Positions 16,518 to 26,169 of a stretch of DNA of 64,000 nt are shown here, one piece after another. The translations under genes and the position numbers were made by a program. The stretch is from contig NZ_JXRQ01000008.1 in the NCBI RefSeq assembly GCF_000829445.1, positions 1 through 64,000 on the forward strand, given 5' to 3'. This DNA is from Jeotgalibacillus alimentarius. Lineage in GTDB: Bacteria; Bacillota; Bacilli; Bacillales; Jeotgalibacillaceae. The notes beneath the pieces are model-generated. The model ran no database searches and was not told the origin of the DNA. It saw only the letters and a program-made list of their open reading frames with translations. The first letter of the stretch is position 1. The number at the start of each line of letters is the position of its first letter.

Positions 16518-17902
16518 GCAAACTCTGGGGCGGACGTTTTTCACAATCACCAGAGGAGTGGGTTGACGAGTTCAACGCATCAATCGGGTTCGATCAGAAT
16601 CTTGTAATGGAAGACCTTGAAGGGTCTGTTGCCCACGTAACCATGCTTGGGGAGTGCGGCATACTCGAACCATCAGAAGTCAAACAGATTATTGAAGGCC
16701 TTTCTGTGCTAAAAGAAAAAGCACAGAAGGGTGAACTTTCTTACTCTGTACAAAATGAAGATATCCACCTGAACCTTGAACATTTTCTCATCCAGGAAAT
16801 CGGACAGACAGGCGGCAAGCTTCATACCGGTAGAAGCAGAAATGACCAGGTGGCAACGGATATGCACCTGTACTTGAAAAACAGAGTGATTGAAATTATG
16901 GAGCTCATCCGTGCTGTTCAGCAGGCAGTTGTTAATCAGGCAGAAGCACATGTAGAGACAATCGCACCTGGCTATACGCATCTGCAGCGTGCCCAGCCGG
17001 TATCATTCGGCCATCATCTCATGGCTTATTTCTGGATGCTTGAAAGAGATTATAACCGTTTCAATGATTCATTAAAGAGAATCGATATCTCTCCACTTGG
17101 AGCAGGGGCGCTTGCAGGAACAACATTTCCAATCAATCGAAAGCGTTCTGCGGAATTACTTGGCTTCGGTGATATTTATGAAAACAGTATGGATGCTGTC
17201 AGCGATCGTGACTTTATCGTTGAATTCCTGTCTAATGCCTCGATGACGATTATGCACCTTTCGAGATTTTCAGAAGAGATGATTATCTGGTCAAGTCAGG
17301 AATTCCGGTTTATTGAGCTGGCTGATGCGTTTTCAACAGGCAGCAGTATCATGCCGCAAAAGAAGAATCCTGATATGGCAGAACTGGTTAGAGGGAAGAC
17401 AGGCAGAGTATTTGGGCATCTGGTAGCGATGCTGACGGTTCTTAAAGGACTGCCGCTCGCTTATAACAAAGATATGCAGGAAGATAAAGAGGGTATGTTT
17501 GATACTGTGCATACACTAATGGGCTCTCTGAAAATTTTCGCCGGCATGATCAATACAATGAATGTGAACACAGAGCAGCTGTCAAAGGCAGTGAATGAGG
17601 ACTTCTCTAATGCCACAGAGCTCGCGGATTACCTGGCTTCTAAAGGAATGCCTTTCCGTGAGGCACATGAAGTAGTAGGAAAACTCGTACTAACCTGCAT
17701 CCAGCAGGGCATCTACCTGAAAGACCTTCCATTGAGTGAAATGCAGGCTGCATCATCATTGATCGCAGAAGATATCTATCAGGTCCTTGAACCGGCAGAA
17801 GCAGTAAAACGCCGGGAATCAGAAGGCGGAACAGGGTTTGAGCAGGTGAGAAATCAGCTGAATAAGGCTGAAAGTATTATTAAGGCTCATGTGAAGTCCT
17901 AA
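16514..17902 (+). CDS. argH: argininosuccinate lyase
   Basis: ArgH splits argininosuccinate into arginine and fumarate, the last step of arginine synthesis. The 462-residue protein belongs to the fumarase/aspartase superfamily and carries the signature [15 protein letters not shown] near residue 280 and the [10 protein letters not shown] segment near residue 155. The ATG lies inside the argG end (ATGA overlap), so the two are translationally coupled. The operon ends at the terminator shared with the convergent universal stress gene. Confidence 0.98.
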   Translation: MSKLWGGRFSQSPEEWVDEFNASIGFDQNLVMEDLEGSVAHVTMLGECGILEPSEVKQIIEGLSVLKEKAQKGELSYSVQNEDIHLNLEHFLIQEIGQTGGKLHTGRSRNDQVATDMHLYLKNRVIEIMELIRAVQQAVVNQAEAHVETIAPGYTHLQRAQPVSFGHHLMAYFWMLERDYNRFNDSLKRIDISPLGAGALAGTTFPINRKRSAELLGFGDIYENSMDAVSDRDFIVEFLSNASMTIMHLSRFSEEMIIWSSQEFRFIELADAFSTGSSIMPQKKNPDMAELVRGKTGRVFGHLVAMLTVLKGLPLAYNKDMQEDKEGMFDTVHTLMGSLKIFAGMINTMNVNTEQLSKAVNEDFSNATELADYLASKGMPFREAHEVVGKLVLTCIQQGIYLKDLPLSEMQAASSLIAEDIYQVLEPAEAVKRRESEGGTGFEQVRNQLNKAESIIKAHVKS

Positions 17903-17975
17903 TCTTTTATATCAGCTAAAGATAATAGCTAAATTTAATAGATGGAAATTCAAGTGTAGCGGAGCGAAACGATTA

Positions 17976-18022
17976 AAGAGGGTGAGACATTGTATGTATA
18001 ATGTCTCACCCTCTTATTTTTT
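17976..18022. terminator. bidirectional terminator between argH and the usp gene
   Basis: AAGAGGGTGAGACAT pairs perfectly with ATGTCTCACCCTCTT over 15 bp across a 10-base loop, with T-runs on both strands. Confidence 0.92.
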
Positions 18023-18497
18023 AAATATCCAAATCTTTCGCTTCTTTTTCCGGAGGCTGGTCAGTGCGGACAACCAGCACATCGCATTTTGCTGCCCGTA
18101 CAATATGCTCAGAAATACTTCCGATCAGAAAGCGTTCCATCGCATTGAGACCAGTCGCGCCACAAATGATCAGATCTGCTTCAACTTTATGTGCAAATTC
18201 TTTTGGAACAAGCACTTTAGGAGAACCGTATTCTACAAAAACGTTAACCTTTGAAACACCTTTGCTTTCAGCTTCCTTCTTGTAATCATTCAGCATTTCT
18301 TCAGCAAAGGTTTCAGCTCTTTTCGCAACGCTTCTGTCGTACGCTTCAACAACCGCAAATGAACGGGTATCAATTACGTGAAGCAGATTCAGCGTTGCAT
18401 CATTTCTTTTCGCGATATCAATTGACTTTTTAAATGCCCACTCCGCTTCCTTAGAACCGTCTACAGCAACGAGAATGTGGTCATAGCTTAATGTCAT
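18021..18497 (-). CDS. universal stress protein, UspA family
   Basis: A 158-residue Usp-fold protein of the ATP-binding class shows the N-terminal ILVAVDGS motif and the C-terminal nucleotide-binding pattern GATGLNAMERFLIGS (G-2x-G-9x-GS). Such proteins are produced in stress or slow growth, but the function of this copy is not defined. AAAGGAGGCGATC precedes the ATG on the minus strand. It is convergent with argH; the next gene, an NCS1 permease, is in the same direction. Confidence 0.92.
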   Translation of the reverse strand: MTLSYDHILVAVDGSKEAEWAFKKSIDIAKRNDATLNLLHVIDTRSFAVVEAYDRSVAKRAETFAEEMLNDYKKEAESKGVSKVNVFVEYGSPKVLVPKEFAHKVEADLIICGATGLNAMERFLIGSISEHIVRAAKCDVLVVRTDQPPEKEAKDLDI

Positions 18498-18549
18498 GTT
18501 GATCGCCTCCTTTACTTATATATTACACCGAATCGTGTCAATATTCCTG

Positions 18550-19878
18550 CTAATTATGAGAAATTTCTGACTGATTTGTGACGTATTTTCGTAAAAGAGG
18601 ATAAAAGGCTGAAGCAGCTGCGAATACAACTAAACCAGGCGATAAAGTGTCAGGAAGAATAAAATATACAGGGATAAAAACAGCTACTGTAATAAGAGCA
18701 GGCATATTTGTATAGTGACCACCTCTGCCAAGACGGGCTAAGTGTTCAGGTGTAATTGACAGTTTCTTCACGACGGTATAGTCAGCAATAATGACAGCTG
18801 ATAATGGAACGATTGCTGCACCGAGGAGCGAGATATATTGCTCTGCTTCATTTACGATGGAAGGAAACAGACTGAGACCTGTGGCAGCACAGCCGAAAAT
18901 GACAGCACTTTTTACCCGACCGAGAAGAGGCAGTGCGTTTAAAAGACTGTAGCCGCCAGTATAAGCATTGCTTAGATTAATAGAAATCATGGAAATCACA
19001 GCACCCGCAGCAATCAGCAGGATCGCGGCTGAAGAATCTGTCAGCTGACTTGCAGCTACGAAAGGATTCACCGACTGCAGTGCGGCAGCAAACAGTGATC
19101 CGAGTACTGCAACAACAGTAAACCCTGCAATATTTCCCACAAGAACGCCTGTAAATCCTTCGCGGGGAGATTTTGCGTAACGTGTAATGTCTGACGAGGC
19201 ACTGACACCTGAGACGTATTGCATAAACGCAAGACTCCCATAGAATAAACAGGTTCCAAGTGAGAATTCACCTGTCATCATGACAGTCGAATCACTCATG
19301 ATCAAATCTATAATCAAATAGATCATTAAAAGCTGACTTATAAATAACAGCGGGATAAACCACTTAATTGTTTTTTTAACGGCCTCAAACCCGATTAAAG
19401 CAAGGACAGCCATAATGATTGAAAATAGCGGGGCAAGTATGTATAAAGAAATTTGAATACCCGCAAATTCCATCAGCAGAAACTGTACAACAATGGAGCC
19501 GCCAATCGTCTGGACGGCAAACCAGTATAATGATGTGAGAGATCTGACAGGTGAAGCAAAATACATAGACAGTCTCGAGCCAATCATCGTACGGATTACA
19601 TATTGGGCAGGCAGCCCGTACCTGGCCCCGGGGAGTGACAGAAGAGATACAAGAATAAAAGCTAAAATGGCTCCTGTTAACGTGGAAGCGATCGCCCAGC
19701 CTGCTGACAATCCTCCTGCAGTAACGGCTAGGGCAGGGACGAGCACATTTCCTGTATTAACTGAAAAAGCCATCTGTATAAAAGCATAATCAAACCATTT
19801 TGTTTTTTTCTCAGATTCGGGCACTTCAGACAATCCAATGGTTTCAATCTGGACCCGTTTCTTGTTTACCACTGTCAT
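18550..19878 (-). CDS. NCS1 family cytosine/purine permease
   Basis: This 442-residue membrane protein has about twelve hydrophobic segments and resembles the NCS1 cytosine/purine/hydantoin family of sodium- or proton-coupled importers. The N-terminal helix pair contains FSVNTGNVLVPALA, and GLPAQYVIRTMIGSR follows the second segment. Substrate cannot be read from sequence; no purine or pyrimidine genes adjoin. GGAGAC precedes the ATG. The 190-base gap to ald holds no clear feature. Confidence 0.85.
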   Translation of the reverse strand: MTVVNKKRVQIETIGLSEVPESEKKTKWFDYAFIQMAFSVNTGNVLVPALAVTAGGLSAGWAIASTLTGAILAFILVSLLSLPGARYGLPAQYVIRTMIGSRLSMYFASPVRSLTSLYWFAVQTIGGSIVVQFLLMEFAGIQISLYILAPLFSIIMAVLALIGFEAVKKTIKWFIPLLFISQLLMIYLIIDLIMSDSTVMMTGEFSLGTCLFYGSLAFMQYVSGVSASSDITRYAKSPREGFTGVLVGNIAGFTVVAVLGSLFAAALQSVNPFVAASQLTDSSAAILLIAAGAVISMISINLSNAYTGGYSLLNALPLLGRVKSAVIFGCAATGLSLFPSIVNEAEQYISLLGAAIVPLSAVIIADYTVVKKLSITPEHLARLGRGGHYTNMPALITVAVFIPVYFILPDTLSPGLVVFAAASAFYPLLRKYVTNQSEISHN

Positions 19879-20068
19879 AATCAGTCTCCTGTCGTCAGAA
19901 TACTGTCATTTTAACACATTAGCGAAATAGCGAAAACGGTTTCAAAATGTGCGAATAATTAATCAATTTAGAAGTGTGAAATAAGTAAGGACAAGGCATA
20001 GGGGATTTGTTAAAATGGAACTGCATAAATGAAGCATAAAATTCTATCAGGATACAGGAGGAATAAAC

Positions 20069-21187
20069 ATGCGTGTCGGGATTCCAAGAGAGATAAAAAA
20101 TAATGAGAATCGTGTAGCCATTACTCCATCAGGGGTATACCATTTTGTCAAACAGGGGCATGACGTATTAGTTGAAGACGGAGCCGGTCTTGGCTCAGGT
20201 TTTACAAATGAGGATTATACTGCTGCCGGTGCACAGATTGCTGCAATTGCTGCAGATGCATGGGCTTGTGAGATGGTCATGAAGGTGAAAGAACCGATTG
20301 AGAGTGAGTACGGATATTTCCGCGAAGGACAGATCCTCTTTACGTATCTGCACCTAGCACCTGAACCTGAGCTGACAAAAGCGCTGATTGATAACAAAGT
20401 TGTTTCTATCGCCTATGAAACAGTTCAGCTTCCTAACGGTTCACTGCCGCTTCTGACACCAATGAGTGAAGTAGCAGGAAGAATGTCTACACAGATCGGC
20501 GCGCAATTCCTTGAAAAAATCCATGGTGGTATGGGAATCCTGCTTGCAGGTGTGCCTGGGGTCTCAAGAGGAAAAGTAACGGTTATCGGCGGCGGAGTAG
20601 CAGGTACGAATGCTGCGAAAATGGCAGTAGGACTCGGTGCAGATGTGACAATTCTTGACCTGAACCCTGAAAGACTGCGTCAGCTCGATGATTTGTTTGG
20701 AAAAGATGTAACGACGTTAATGTCTAATCCGTTGAATATCGCTGACAGTGTAGCAGAATCTGATCTTGTGATTGGAGCTGTTCTGATTCCTGGAGCAAAA
20801 GCACCTAAGCTTGTCAGTGAAGAGATGATTAAAGCAATGAAGCCTGGTGCTGTTGTAGTGGATATTGCAATTGACCAGGGTGGAATTTTTGAAACAACAG
20901 ATAAAATTACAACACATGATAACCCGACTTATACAAAGCACGGCGTTGTACACTATGCGGTAGCGAACATGCCGGGTGCTGTACCGCGTACTTCTACGAT
21001 TGCGCTGACGAATGTGACTGTTCCTTATGGCATTCAGATTGCTAATAAAGGTTACCGTCAGGCATGTATTGATAATGAAGCTTTAATGAGCGGTATCAAT
21101 ACGCTTGATGGATATGTGACTTATAATGCTGTAGCTGAAGCACATAATCTTGAGTATGCGAATGTAAGAGATCTTCTGATTAATTAA
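20069..21187 (+). CDS. ald: alanine dehydrogenase
   Basis: Ald interconverts L-alanine and pyruvate plus ammonia using NAD, and in Bacillus supports growth on alanine and normal sporulation. The 372-residue protein starts [17 protein letters not shown], typical of the family, and has the NAD-binding [15 protein letters not shown] near residue 175 and DIAIDQGG near residue 270. ACAGGAGGAA precedes the ATG. It is monocistronic, ending at a strong bidirectional terminator. Confidence 0.98.
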   Translation: MRVGIPREIKNNENRVAITPSGVYHFVKQGHDVLVEDGAGLGSGFTNEDYTAAGAQIAAIAADAWACEMVMKVKEPIESEYGYFREGQILFTYLHLAPEPELTKALIDNKVVSIAYETVQLPNGSLPLLTPMSEVAGRMSTQIGAQFLEKIHGGMGILLAGVPGVSRGKVTVIGGGVAGTNAAKMAVGLGADVTILDLNPERLRQLDDLFGKDVTTLMSNPLNIADSVAESDLVIGAVLIPGAKAPKLVSEEMIKAMKPGAVVVDIAIDQGGIFETTDKITTHDNPTYTKHGVVHYAVANMPGAVPRTSTIALTNVTVPYGIQIANKGYRQACIDNEALMSGINTLDGYVTYNAVAEAHNLEYANVRDLLIN

Positions 21188-21191
21188 TGTC

Positions 21192-21225
21192 AAAAGCGCC
21201 TGCGGATCTTCCGCCAGGCGCTTTT
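21192..21225. terminator. bidirectional terminator between ald and the M24 peptidase gene
   Basis: AAAAGCGCCTG and CAGGCGCTTTT form an 11-bp stem with A and T tracts on either side, serving two convergent genes. Confidence 0.92.
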
Positions 21226-21228
21226 CAT

Positions 21229-22302
21229 TTAATAAGTTTGCAGTGTTTTTGGGAATTTTGTTAATGTTTCATACCCTTCTTTTGTTACCAGTACATCATC
21301 TTCAATTCTCACTCCGGCAACACCAGGTACATAGATACCGGGTTCTATTGTAAATGTCATACCTTCCTCAAGAACAAAATCACTTTCAGAAGTAATGGAA
21401 GGGAACTCATGAACATTCAGCCCGAGTCCGTGCCCAAGGCGGTGGGGGAAGTAGTCTCCGTAACCTGCATCCTCAATTACTTTTCTCGCAGCAAGATCCA
21501 GCTCACTTGCTTTTACTCCAGGCTTGACCATCTCAAGCGCAGTCATTTCCGCTTTTAATACAGTGTCATAGATTTCACGCTGTCTTCCATCGATATCCCC
21601 AAATGCAACAGTCCTCGTAATATCTGAGCAGTATCCTTTATATACAACGCCAAGATCAAATAACACAAGATCCCCTTTTTGGATTCTTGACTCACCAGGT
21701 GTACCGTGTGGCGAGGACGCATTCTCACCCGTCAATACCATTGTTGAAAACGACATTTCGGTAATCCCTTTTTTCTTTAATTCAAATTCAATAATAGAAA
21801 GCACATCAAGTTCCGTTTTACCTTCAGCGAGTTCTTTGCATGCAGTTTCAATTGCAAAATCTGCAAATTCAGCCGCCTTTTTCAGAAGCTTGATTTCTGA
21901 CTCGTTTTTAATGACTCTGAGGTCATTCATGAAATGTTCAGCTGGATGTACCGTCAGCTGTCCGAATACACCCTGAAGAAGCTCGAGTCTCTCAACTGTC
22001 AGATGATTTTTTTCAATTGCAAGGCTGTCAATAGATGGAACGCGTTCTTTTAGAAGAGTGAGTGGGTTTTCTGTATCGCTGTAGCCAATAATGTCCCCGT
22101 CCCAGCCTGCACGTTTCGCATCTTCAGTTTCCATCCCGGGACAGATCAGCACTGCATCTCCATCAGCGGGAATAAAGACTGCCAGCCATCTTTCATGCGG
22201 GTCACTTCTAAATCCGGTCGTATAAGTTACATTTTCTGTTGAAGTTAAAAATGCACCTTCAATATTCTCTTTTTGTAAGTACGTCTGAACTTTTTTAATC
22301 AT
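21229..22302 (-). CDS. M24 family Xaa-Pro dipeptidase/aminopeptidase
   Basis: This 357-residue peptidase has a creatinase-like N-terminal domain (about 1-125) and a pita-bread catalytic domain. The five metal ligands fit the segments FDLGVVYKGYCSDITRT (two Asp), GHGLGLNVHE (His), TIEPGIY (Glu) and RIEDDVLV (Glu). It likely removes residues next to proline from peptides in the cytoplasm; dipeptidase versus aminopeptidase specificity is not resolved. The ATG at 22302 has AGAGGA upstream; a longer frame to 22344 lacks a site. Confidence 0.92.
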   Translation of the reverse strand: MIKKVQTYLQKENIEGAFLTSTENVTYTTGFRSDPHERWLAVFIPADGDAVLICPGMETEDAKRAGWDGDIIGYSDTENPLTLLKERVPSIDSLAIEKNHLTVERLELLQGVFGQLTVHPAEHFMNDLRVIKNESEIKLLKKAAEFADFAIETACKELAEGKTELDVLSIIEFELKKKGITEMSFSTMVLTGENASSPHGTPGESRIQKGDLVLFDLGVVYKGYCSDITRTVAFGDIDGRQREIYDTVLKAEMTALEMVKPGVKASELDLAARKVIEDAGYGDYFPHRLGHGLGLNVHEFPSITSESDFVLEEGMTFTIEPGIYVPGVAGVRIEDDVLVTKEGYETLTKFPKTLQTY

Positions 22303-22425
22303 GTACAAACATCCTCTCATATTCAGTCTCTTCAAAATTATCATTTAAATTTGCACATGTAAATGTTTCAGCAGTCTCAGGAAGGGAAAAGTTGAGTGAA
22401 AACGCGGAACTTAGGAGGAATAAAA

Positions 22426-23106
22426 ATGAAAATTTCTTACCATGGACATTCTGTTGTTAAAATCGAAACAAACGGTAAAACGATTCTGATCGATCCTTTT
22501 ATTAATGGAAATGAACAGACAGACTTAAAGGCGGATGACCAGAATCCTGATGTGATTCTTCTGACGCACGGACATAATGATCATGTAGGTGACACAGTTG
22601 ATATCGCAAAACGCAGCGGAGCGCTGGTAGTAGCACCGTTTGAACTTGCGAATTACATGGAAATGCAGGGGCTTAACACCCATCCGATGCATATCGGTGG
22701 TGCTTATGAATTTGACTTTGGTAAAGTAAAATTCACACAGGCATTTCACGGCTCGTCTTTCACCACTGAAGATAACCAGATTATCTATACAGGTATGCCA
22801 GCAGGTATATTATTCATGGCTGAAGGCAAGACAGTTTATCATGCTGGAGACACAGCGCTATTCAGCGATATGAAACTGATTGGGGACAGGCACCTGATTG
22901 ACCTTGCGTTCCTACCAATCGGTGACAACTTCACCATGGGCCCGGAAGATGCTGCATACGCTGCTGAACTGTTAGGGGCAAAACAGGTCGTACCGATTCA
23001 TTACGATACTTTCCCGCCAATCAAACAGGACCCGCAGAAATTCATCAGCACGCTAAAAGAAGGACAAGGCAAAATGATGAAAGCCGGCGATAGTACGGAA
23101 CTATAA
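22426..23106 (+). CDS. ytkL: metal-dependent hydrolase, UPF0173 family (YtkL-like)
   Basis: This 226-residue metallo-beta-lactamase-fold protein has the HxHxDH motif in [11 protein letters not shown] near residue 47, [10 protein letters not shown] near 142 and a late metal histidine in PIHYDTF. The fold binds two metal ions; the substrate is unknown. The ATG at 22426 follows TTAGGAGGAA and gives the family N-terminus MKISYHGHS. Its stop codon lies inside the arm of a 20-bp perfect terminator stem. It precedes ytoI as in B. subtilis. Confidence 0.93.
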   Translation: MKISYHGHSVVKIETNGKTILIDPFINGNEQTDLKADDQNPDVILLTHGHNDHVGDTVDIAKRSGALVVAPFELANYMEMQGLNTHPMHIGGAYEFDFGKVKFTQAFHGSSFTTEDNQIIYTGMPAGILFMAEGKTVYHAGDTALFSDMKLIGDRHLIDLAFLPIGDNFTMGPEDAAYAAELLGAKQVVPIHYDTFPPIKQDPQKFISTLKEGQGKMMKAGDSTEL

Positions 23107-23144
23107 TAAAAAGAAGATGCGCCCGCGCATCTTCTTTTTATTAT
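23103..23144 (+). terminator. very strong terminator overlapping the ytkL stop codon
   Basis: A perfect 20-bp stem with a 2-base loop, containing ATGCGC and GCGCAT at its tip and A/T tracts at its base, begins within the stop codon region. Confidence 0.92.
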
Positions 23145-23193
23145 GTCTTTGTTAAAGGCGTGGGCTGGGCACTGTAATAAAATTGCTGAATGT

Positions 23194-23316
23194 GACGTTC
23201 GATTGTGCATACGCGACCTCCAACCCGGGTGTATCGGACCTTCCCGGAGCAACACGCGACGTTCAACCGGCAACATACGACGTTCGAGTATGCGGAATTG
23301 ACCAAAAGTGACCAAA
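23194..23316. repeat. array of six GAC-type direct repeats phased at 21-22 bp
   Basis: GACGTTC, GACCTCC, GACCTTC, GACGTTC, GACGTTC and GACCAAA begin at 23194, 23215, 23237, 23258, 23279 and 23300, at intervals of 21, 22, 21, 21 and 21. Several are preceded by A-Y-G-C or ATAC (as in ACACGCGACGTTC). A seventh GACCAAA follows after 10 bases. The 320-base gap between the ytkL terminator and ytoI contains nothing else recognisable. The phasing equals that of the GGTCAC array at 4605 though the sequence differs. No transposase or recombinase gene is adjacent. Confidence 0.65.
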
Positions 23317-23464
23317 AACCCCTGTATTCGCGCGTACAAAAAGCAAACATCACCAGCCAGCTTCATCACAAGCATCATATTATTGTAAGTGGATTTGAAC
23401 CTTTCTTACCACTGCGGTTATAATATAAACACGTACACAGGACGCAGAAAGCGGGGATTAGCGA

Positions 23465-24775
23465 TTGGCTACAAAACACGAACAGATACTTCAGCATATA
23501 GAATCCCTGCCTGTCGGAAATAAAATTTCAGTCAGACAGGTAGCAAAACATATGGCTGTAAGCGAAGGAACAGCATACCGTGCGATAAAAGAAGCAGAAA
23601 ACAAAGGGCTCGTCAGCACAATTGAGCGTGTCGGGACGATCAGAATTGAAAAGAAAGTACGCGAAAACATTGAGCGGCTGACCTATGCAGAGGTCGTTAA
23701 TATAGTGGATGGACACGTTGTTGGAGGACGCACTGGCCTTCACAAAACGCTGAATAAATTTGTCATCGGAGCGATGAAGCTTGAAGCGATGATGAGATAT
23801 ACTGAAGCCGGTAACCTGCTGATCGTCGGTAACCGGACTAAAGCACATGAGTATGCTTTAAATGCAGGCGCTGCAGTCCTGATCACGGGTGGGTTTGATG
23901 CAGATGATTCTGTCAAAAAACTCGCTGATGACCTTGAGCTTCCTGTCATTTCAACAAGCTATGATACATTTACAGTAGCAGCAATGATTAACAGGGCGAT
24001 CTATGACCAGATGATTAAAAAAGAGATTGTACTCGTCGATGATATCCTGATTCCACTTGAACGGTCTTATTATCTGACGTCAAAGTCATCAATCCGTCAG
24101 TGGGAAGAAATGAATAAAGAAACGCAGCACAGCCGTTTCCCGGTTGTAGATGCCACAACACTGAAAGTAACCGGAATGGTGACGGCGAAAGATATACTCG
24201 GACGCAGTAAAGATGAAGTGCTTGAAAAAGTCATGACAAAATATCCGCTGACTGTCAATGCAAAAACAAGTGTTGCATCAGCAGCACACATTATGATCTG
24301 GGAAGGAATTGAACTGTTGCCGGTTGTCAATGAATCCCATCAGCTGCAGGGCGTGATCAGCAGGCAGGATGTATTAAAAGCCATGCAGATGATTCAGCGT
24401 CAGCCACAGATGGGAGAAACAATTGATGACCTGATTCTAAAGGAGCTGCAGGTAGAGAAAACGGAAAGCAAACGTCAGACTTTCCAGGTCACACCACAGA
24501 TGACCAACCACCTTGGCGCTATTTCTTATGGAGTATTCACAACGCTCGTGACTGAATCAGCTAATCAGTTACTGAAAGAATACAAGCGCAGTGACCTTGT
24601 AGTCGAAAATATTACTATTTACTTTATTAAACCGGTTCAGATGGAAAGTGAGCTCGAGATTGTTCCGAAACTGCTGGATGTTGGACGGAAATTCGGGAAA
24701 GTTGATGTGGAAGTATTCAGCGAAAACGTCCTCGTAGGAAAAGCCATGATGATGTGCCAATTGCTGGAGAAATAA
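23465..24775 (+). CDS. ytoI: DRTGG/CBS/hotdog-domain protein YtoI
   Basis: This 436-residue multidomain protein has an N-terminal winged-helix segment (about 1-60, with SVRQVAKHMAVSEGTAYRAI), a DRTGG domain (about 70-180), two CBS domains (about 190-310, with HSRFPVVDATTLKVTGMVT) and a C-terminal hotdog domain (about 320-436). CBS pairs usually sense adenine nucleotides, so a nucleotide-sensing regulator or enzyme is likely but unproven. The TTG start gives the same N-terminus as B. subtilis YtoI (MATKHEQIL). Confidence 0.92.
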   Translation: MATKHEQILQHIESLPVGNKISVRQVAKHMAVSEGTAYRAIKEAENKGLVSTIERVGTIRIEKKVRENIERLTYAEVVNIVDGHVVGGRTGLHKTLNKFVIGAMKLEAMMRYTEAGNLLIVGNRTKAHEYALNAGAAVLITGGFDADDSVKKLADDLELPVISTSYDTFTVAAMINRAIYDQMIKKEIVLVDDILIPLERSYYLTSKSSIRQWEEMNKETQHSRFPVVDATTLKVTGMVTAKDILGRSKDEVLEKVMTKYPLTVNAKTSVASAAHIMIWEGIELLPVVNESHQLQGVISRQDVLKAMQMIQRQPQMGETIDDLILKELQVEKTESKRQTFQVTPQMTNHLGAISYGVFTTLVTESANQLLKEYKRSDLVVENITIYFIKPVQMESELEIVPKLLDVGRKFGKVDVEVFSENVLVGKAMMMCQLLEK

Positions 24776-24776
24776 T

Positions 24777-24802
24777 GAAACCGGCTGTCTTCAGCCGGTT
24801 TC
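24777..24802. terminator. candidate bidirectional terminator between ytoI and ytpI
   Basis: GAAACCGGCTG and CAGCCGGTTTC form an 11-bp stem with a 4-base loop between convergent genes. The T tracts on either side are short. Confidence 0.7.
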
Positions 24803-24812
24803 AGTCCTTTCA

Positions 24813-25133
24813 TTATTCGTTCCAGTTACGATCTTCTTCCTCCATGAGAGGCGTAAAGTGCTTTACAGCTTTATACCGGATCCATGCGCTCGAAAAACCA
24901 ATGACAATAAACAACAGCGCAATGATATAAGTAAAGATCAGATCTGTTGCGATCTCAAAGTTAAAAAGAAAAAATGTATTCAGGCCGACTAAGCCCATCA
25001 GTGCACCAAGTGCCATGCCGGCGCGGCTTTTCTGCCAGGCTTTTTCAGCAGGGCGGGGTGTTCGGATCTGCTTTGTTTTGAAATACAGGTAAGCAACACC
25101 GGACATAATAATTAAAAAAACTAATATCGCCAT
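24813..25133 (-). CDS. ytpI: YtpI-like small membrane protein
   Basis: This 106-residue protein has three hydrophobic segments (about 2-16, 39-58 and 62-84), an RPAEKAWQKSRA loop after the first, and an acidic C-terminus. It fits the YtpI family by layout and by its place between ytoI and nrnA. Function is unknown. TTGGAGGAATC precedes the ATG on the minus strand. Confidence 0.85.
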   Translation of the reverse strand: MAILVFLIIMSGVAYLYFKTKQIRTPRPAEKAWQKSRAGMALGALMGLVGLNTFFLFNFEIATDLIFTYIIALLFIVIGFSSAWIRYKAVKHFTPLMEEEDRNWNE

Positions 25134-25213
25134 TTCGATTCCTCCAATAATAAACTACTATTATTGTAATGGCTTATCAGCCTAAATTCCACTAAATCAG
25201 GGAGTGACATTCA

Positions 25214-26149
25214 TTGAAAGAGCAAATCATTCAGGAAATTAAAAAATATGACACAATTATACTACATAGACACGTCAGACCGGACCCGGACGCTTATGGT
25301 TCACAGGCGGGCCTCGCAGAGCTGATCAAAGCTTCTTTTCCGGATAAAAAAGTATTAACAGCAGGAACGGCTGAGCCGACTCTTGCATTTCTCCACGAGC
25401 TTGATGATATTGCAGATGAAGATTTCAAAGATGCGCTTGTGATTGTCTGTGACACAGCAAACACTGACCGCATCGACGACCAGCGATATAAACTTGGAGA
25501 CAAATGTATTAAAATCGATCATCATCCAAACGAAGATCCGTATGGTGACCTGTTGTGGGTGGATACTTCAGCGAGTTCTGCGAGTGAAATGATCTATGAG
25601 CTATATCTTTCCGGCGTGCAGGAGGGGCTGAAAATGTCCGACAGTGCTGCACGGTTAATTTATGCGGGAATTGTCGGCGATACCGGCCGCTTTTTATATC
25701 CAAGTGCTACGCAGAAAACATTTGATTACGCGGGGGAACTGATTAAATACTCATTTGACCGTACAGCGCTGTACAACTCCCTTTATGAAATGGATGCTCA
25801 CGTATTAAAGCTTCAGGGGTATGTGCTGCAGAACTTTTATATGTCAGAGAATGGAGCCGCACATGTCAAGCTCACAAGAGAGCAGCTTAAGGAGTTCGGG
25901 GCAGCACCATCAGAAGCTTCACTGCTGGTCAGTACGCTCGGCAGTGTAAAAGGGATTCGCGCATGGGTCTTTTTTATAGAAGAAGAAAAAGAAATACGTG
26001 TAAGACTCCGCTCTAAAGGACCAATTGTGAATCAGCTAGCAAAAGAATATAACGGCGGCGGTCATCCGGTTGCAGCGGGTGCATCAATATACAACTGGGA
26101 TGATGCAGAAGAAGTGATTCAAAAGCTTGAAGCGATTTGTAAAGCTTAA
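25214..26149 (+). CDS. nrnA: bifunctional oligoribonuclease / pAp phosphatase NrnA
   Basis: NrnA degrades 2-5-nt RNA fragments and removes the 3' phosphate of pAp. The 311-residue protein has a DHH domain with RPDPDAYGSQ, VCDTANTDRI, the name-giving IDHHPNED and VGDTGRF, and a DHHA1 domain ending GGGHPVAAGASI. The TTG start is chosen because GGGAGTGA lies 10 bases upstream and it gives the family N-terminus. Only 20 bases separate it from dnaE; the ytrI and ytrH genes found between them in B. subtilis are missing. Confidence 0.95.
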   Translation: MKEQIIQEIKKYDTIILHRHVRPDPDAYGSQAGLAELIKASFPDKKVLTAGTAEPTLAFLHELDDIADEDFKDALVIVCDTANTDRIDDQRYKLGDKCIKIDHHPNEDPYGDLLWVDTSASSASEMIYELYLSGVQEGLKMSDSAARLIYAGIVGDTGRFLYPSATQKTFDYAGELIKYSFDRTALYNSLYEMDAHVLKLQGYVLQNFYMSENGAAHVKLTREQLKEFGAAPSEASLLVSTLGSVKGIRAWVFFIEEEKEIRVRLRSKGPIVNQLAKEYNGGGHPVAAGASIYNWDDAEEVIQKLEAICKA

Positions 26150-26169
26150 GGCTTGAAAGGAGATTGAAG

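Noticed and set aside
17903-17975. possible further repeat relic (GTAGCGGAGCG) after argH
   Set aside because: Only about 11 bases resemble copy F, with no second arm; this is too little to distinguish from chance.
19879-20068. promoter for ald (TTAAAAT near 20010)
   Set aside because: No acceptable -35 at 16-18 bases; not strong enough to list.
4605-23316. phased direct repeats as CRISPR arrays
   Set aside because: Units are only 6-8 bases with 21-base periods, there are no 30-base spacers and no cas genes.
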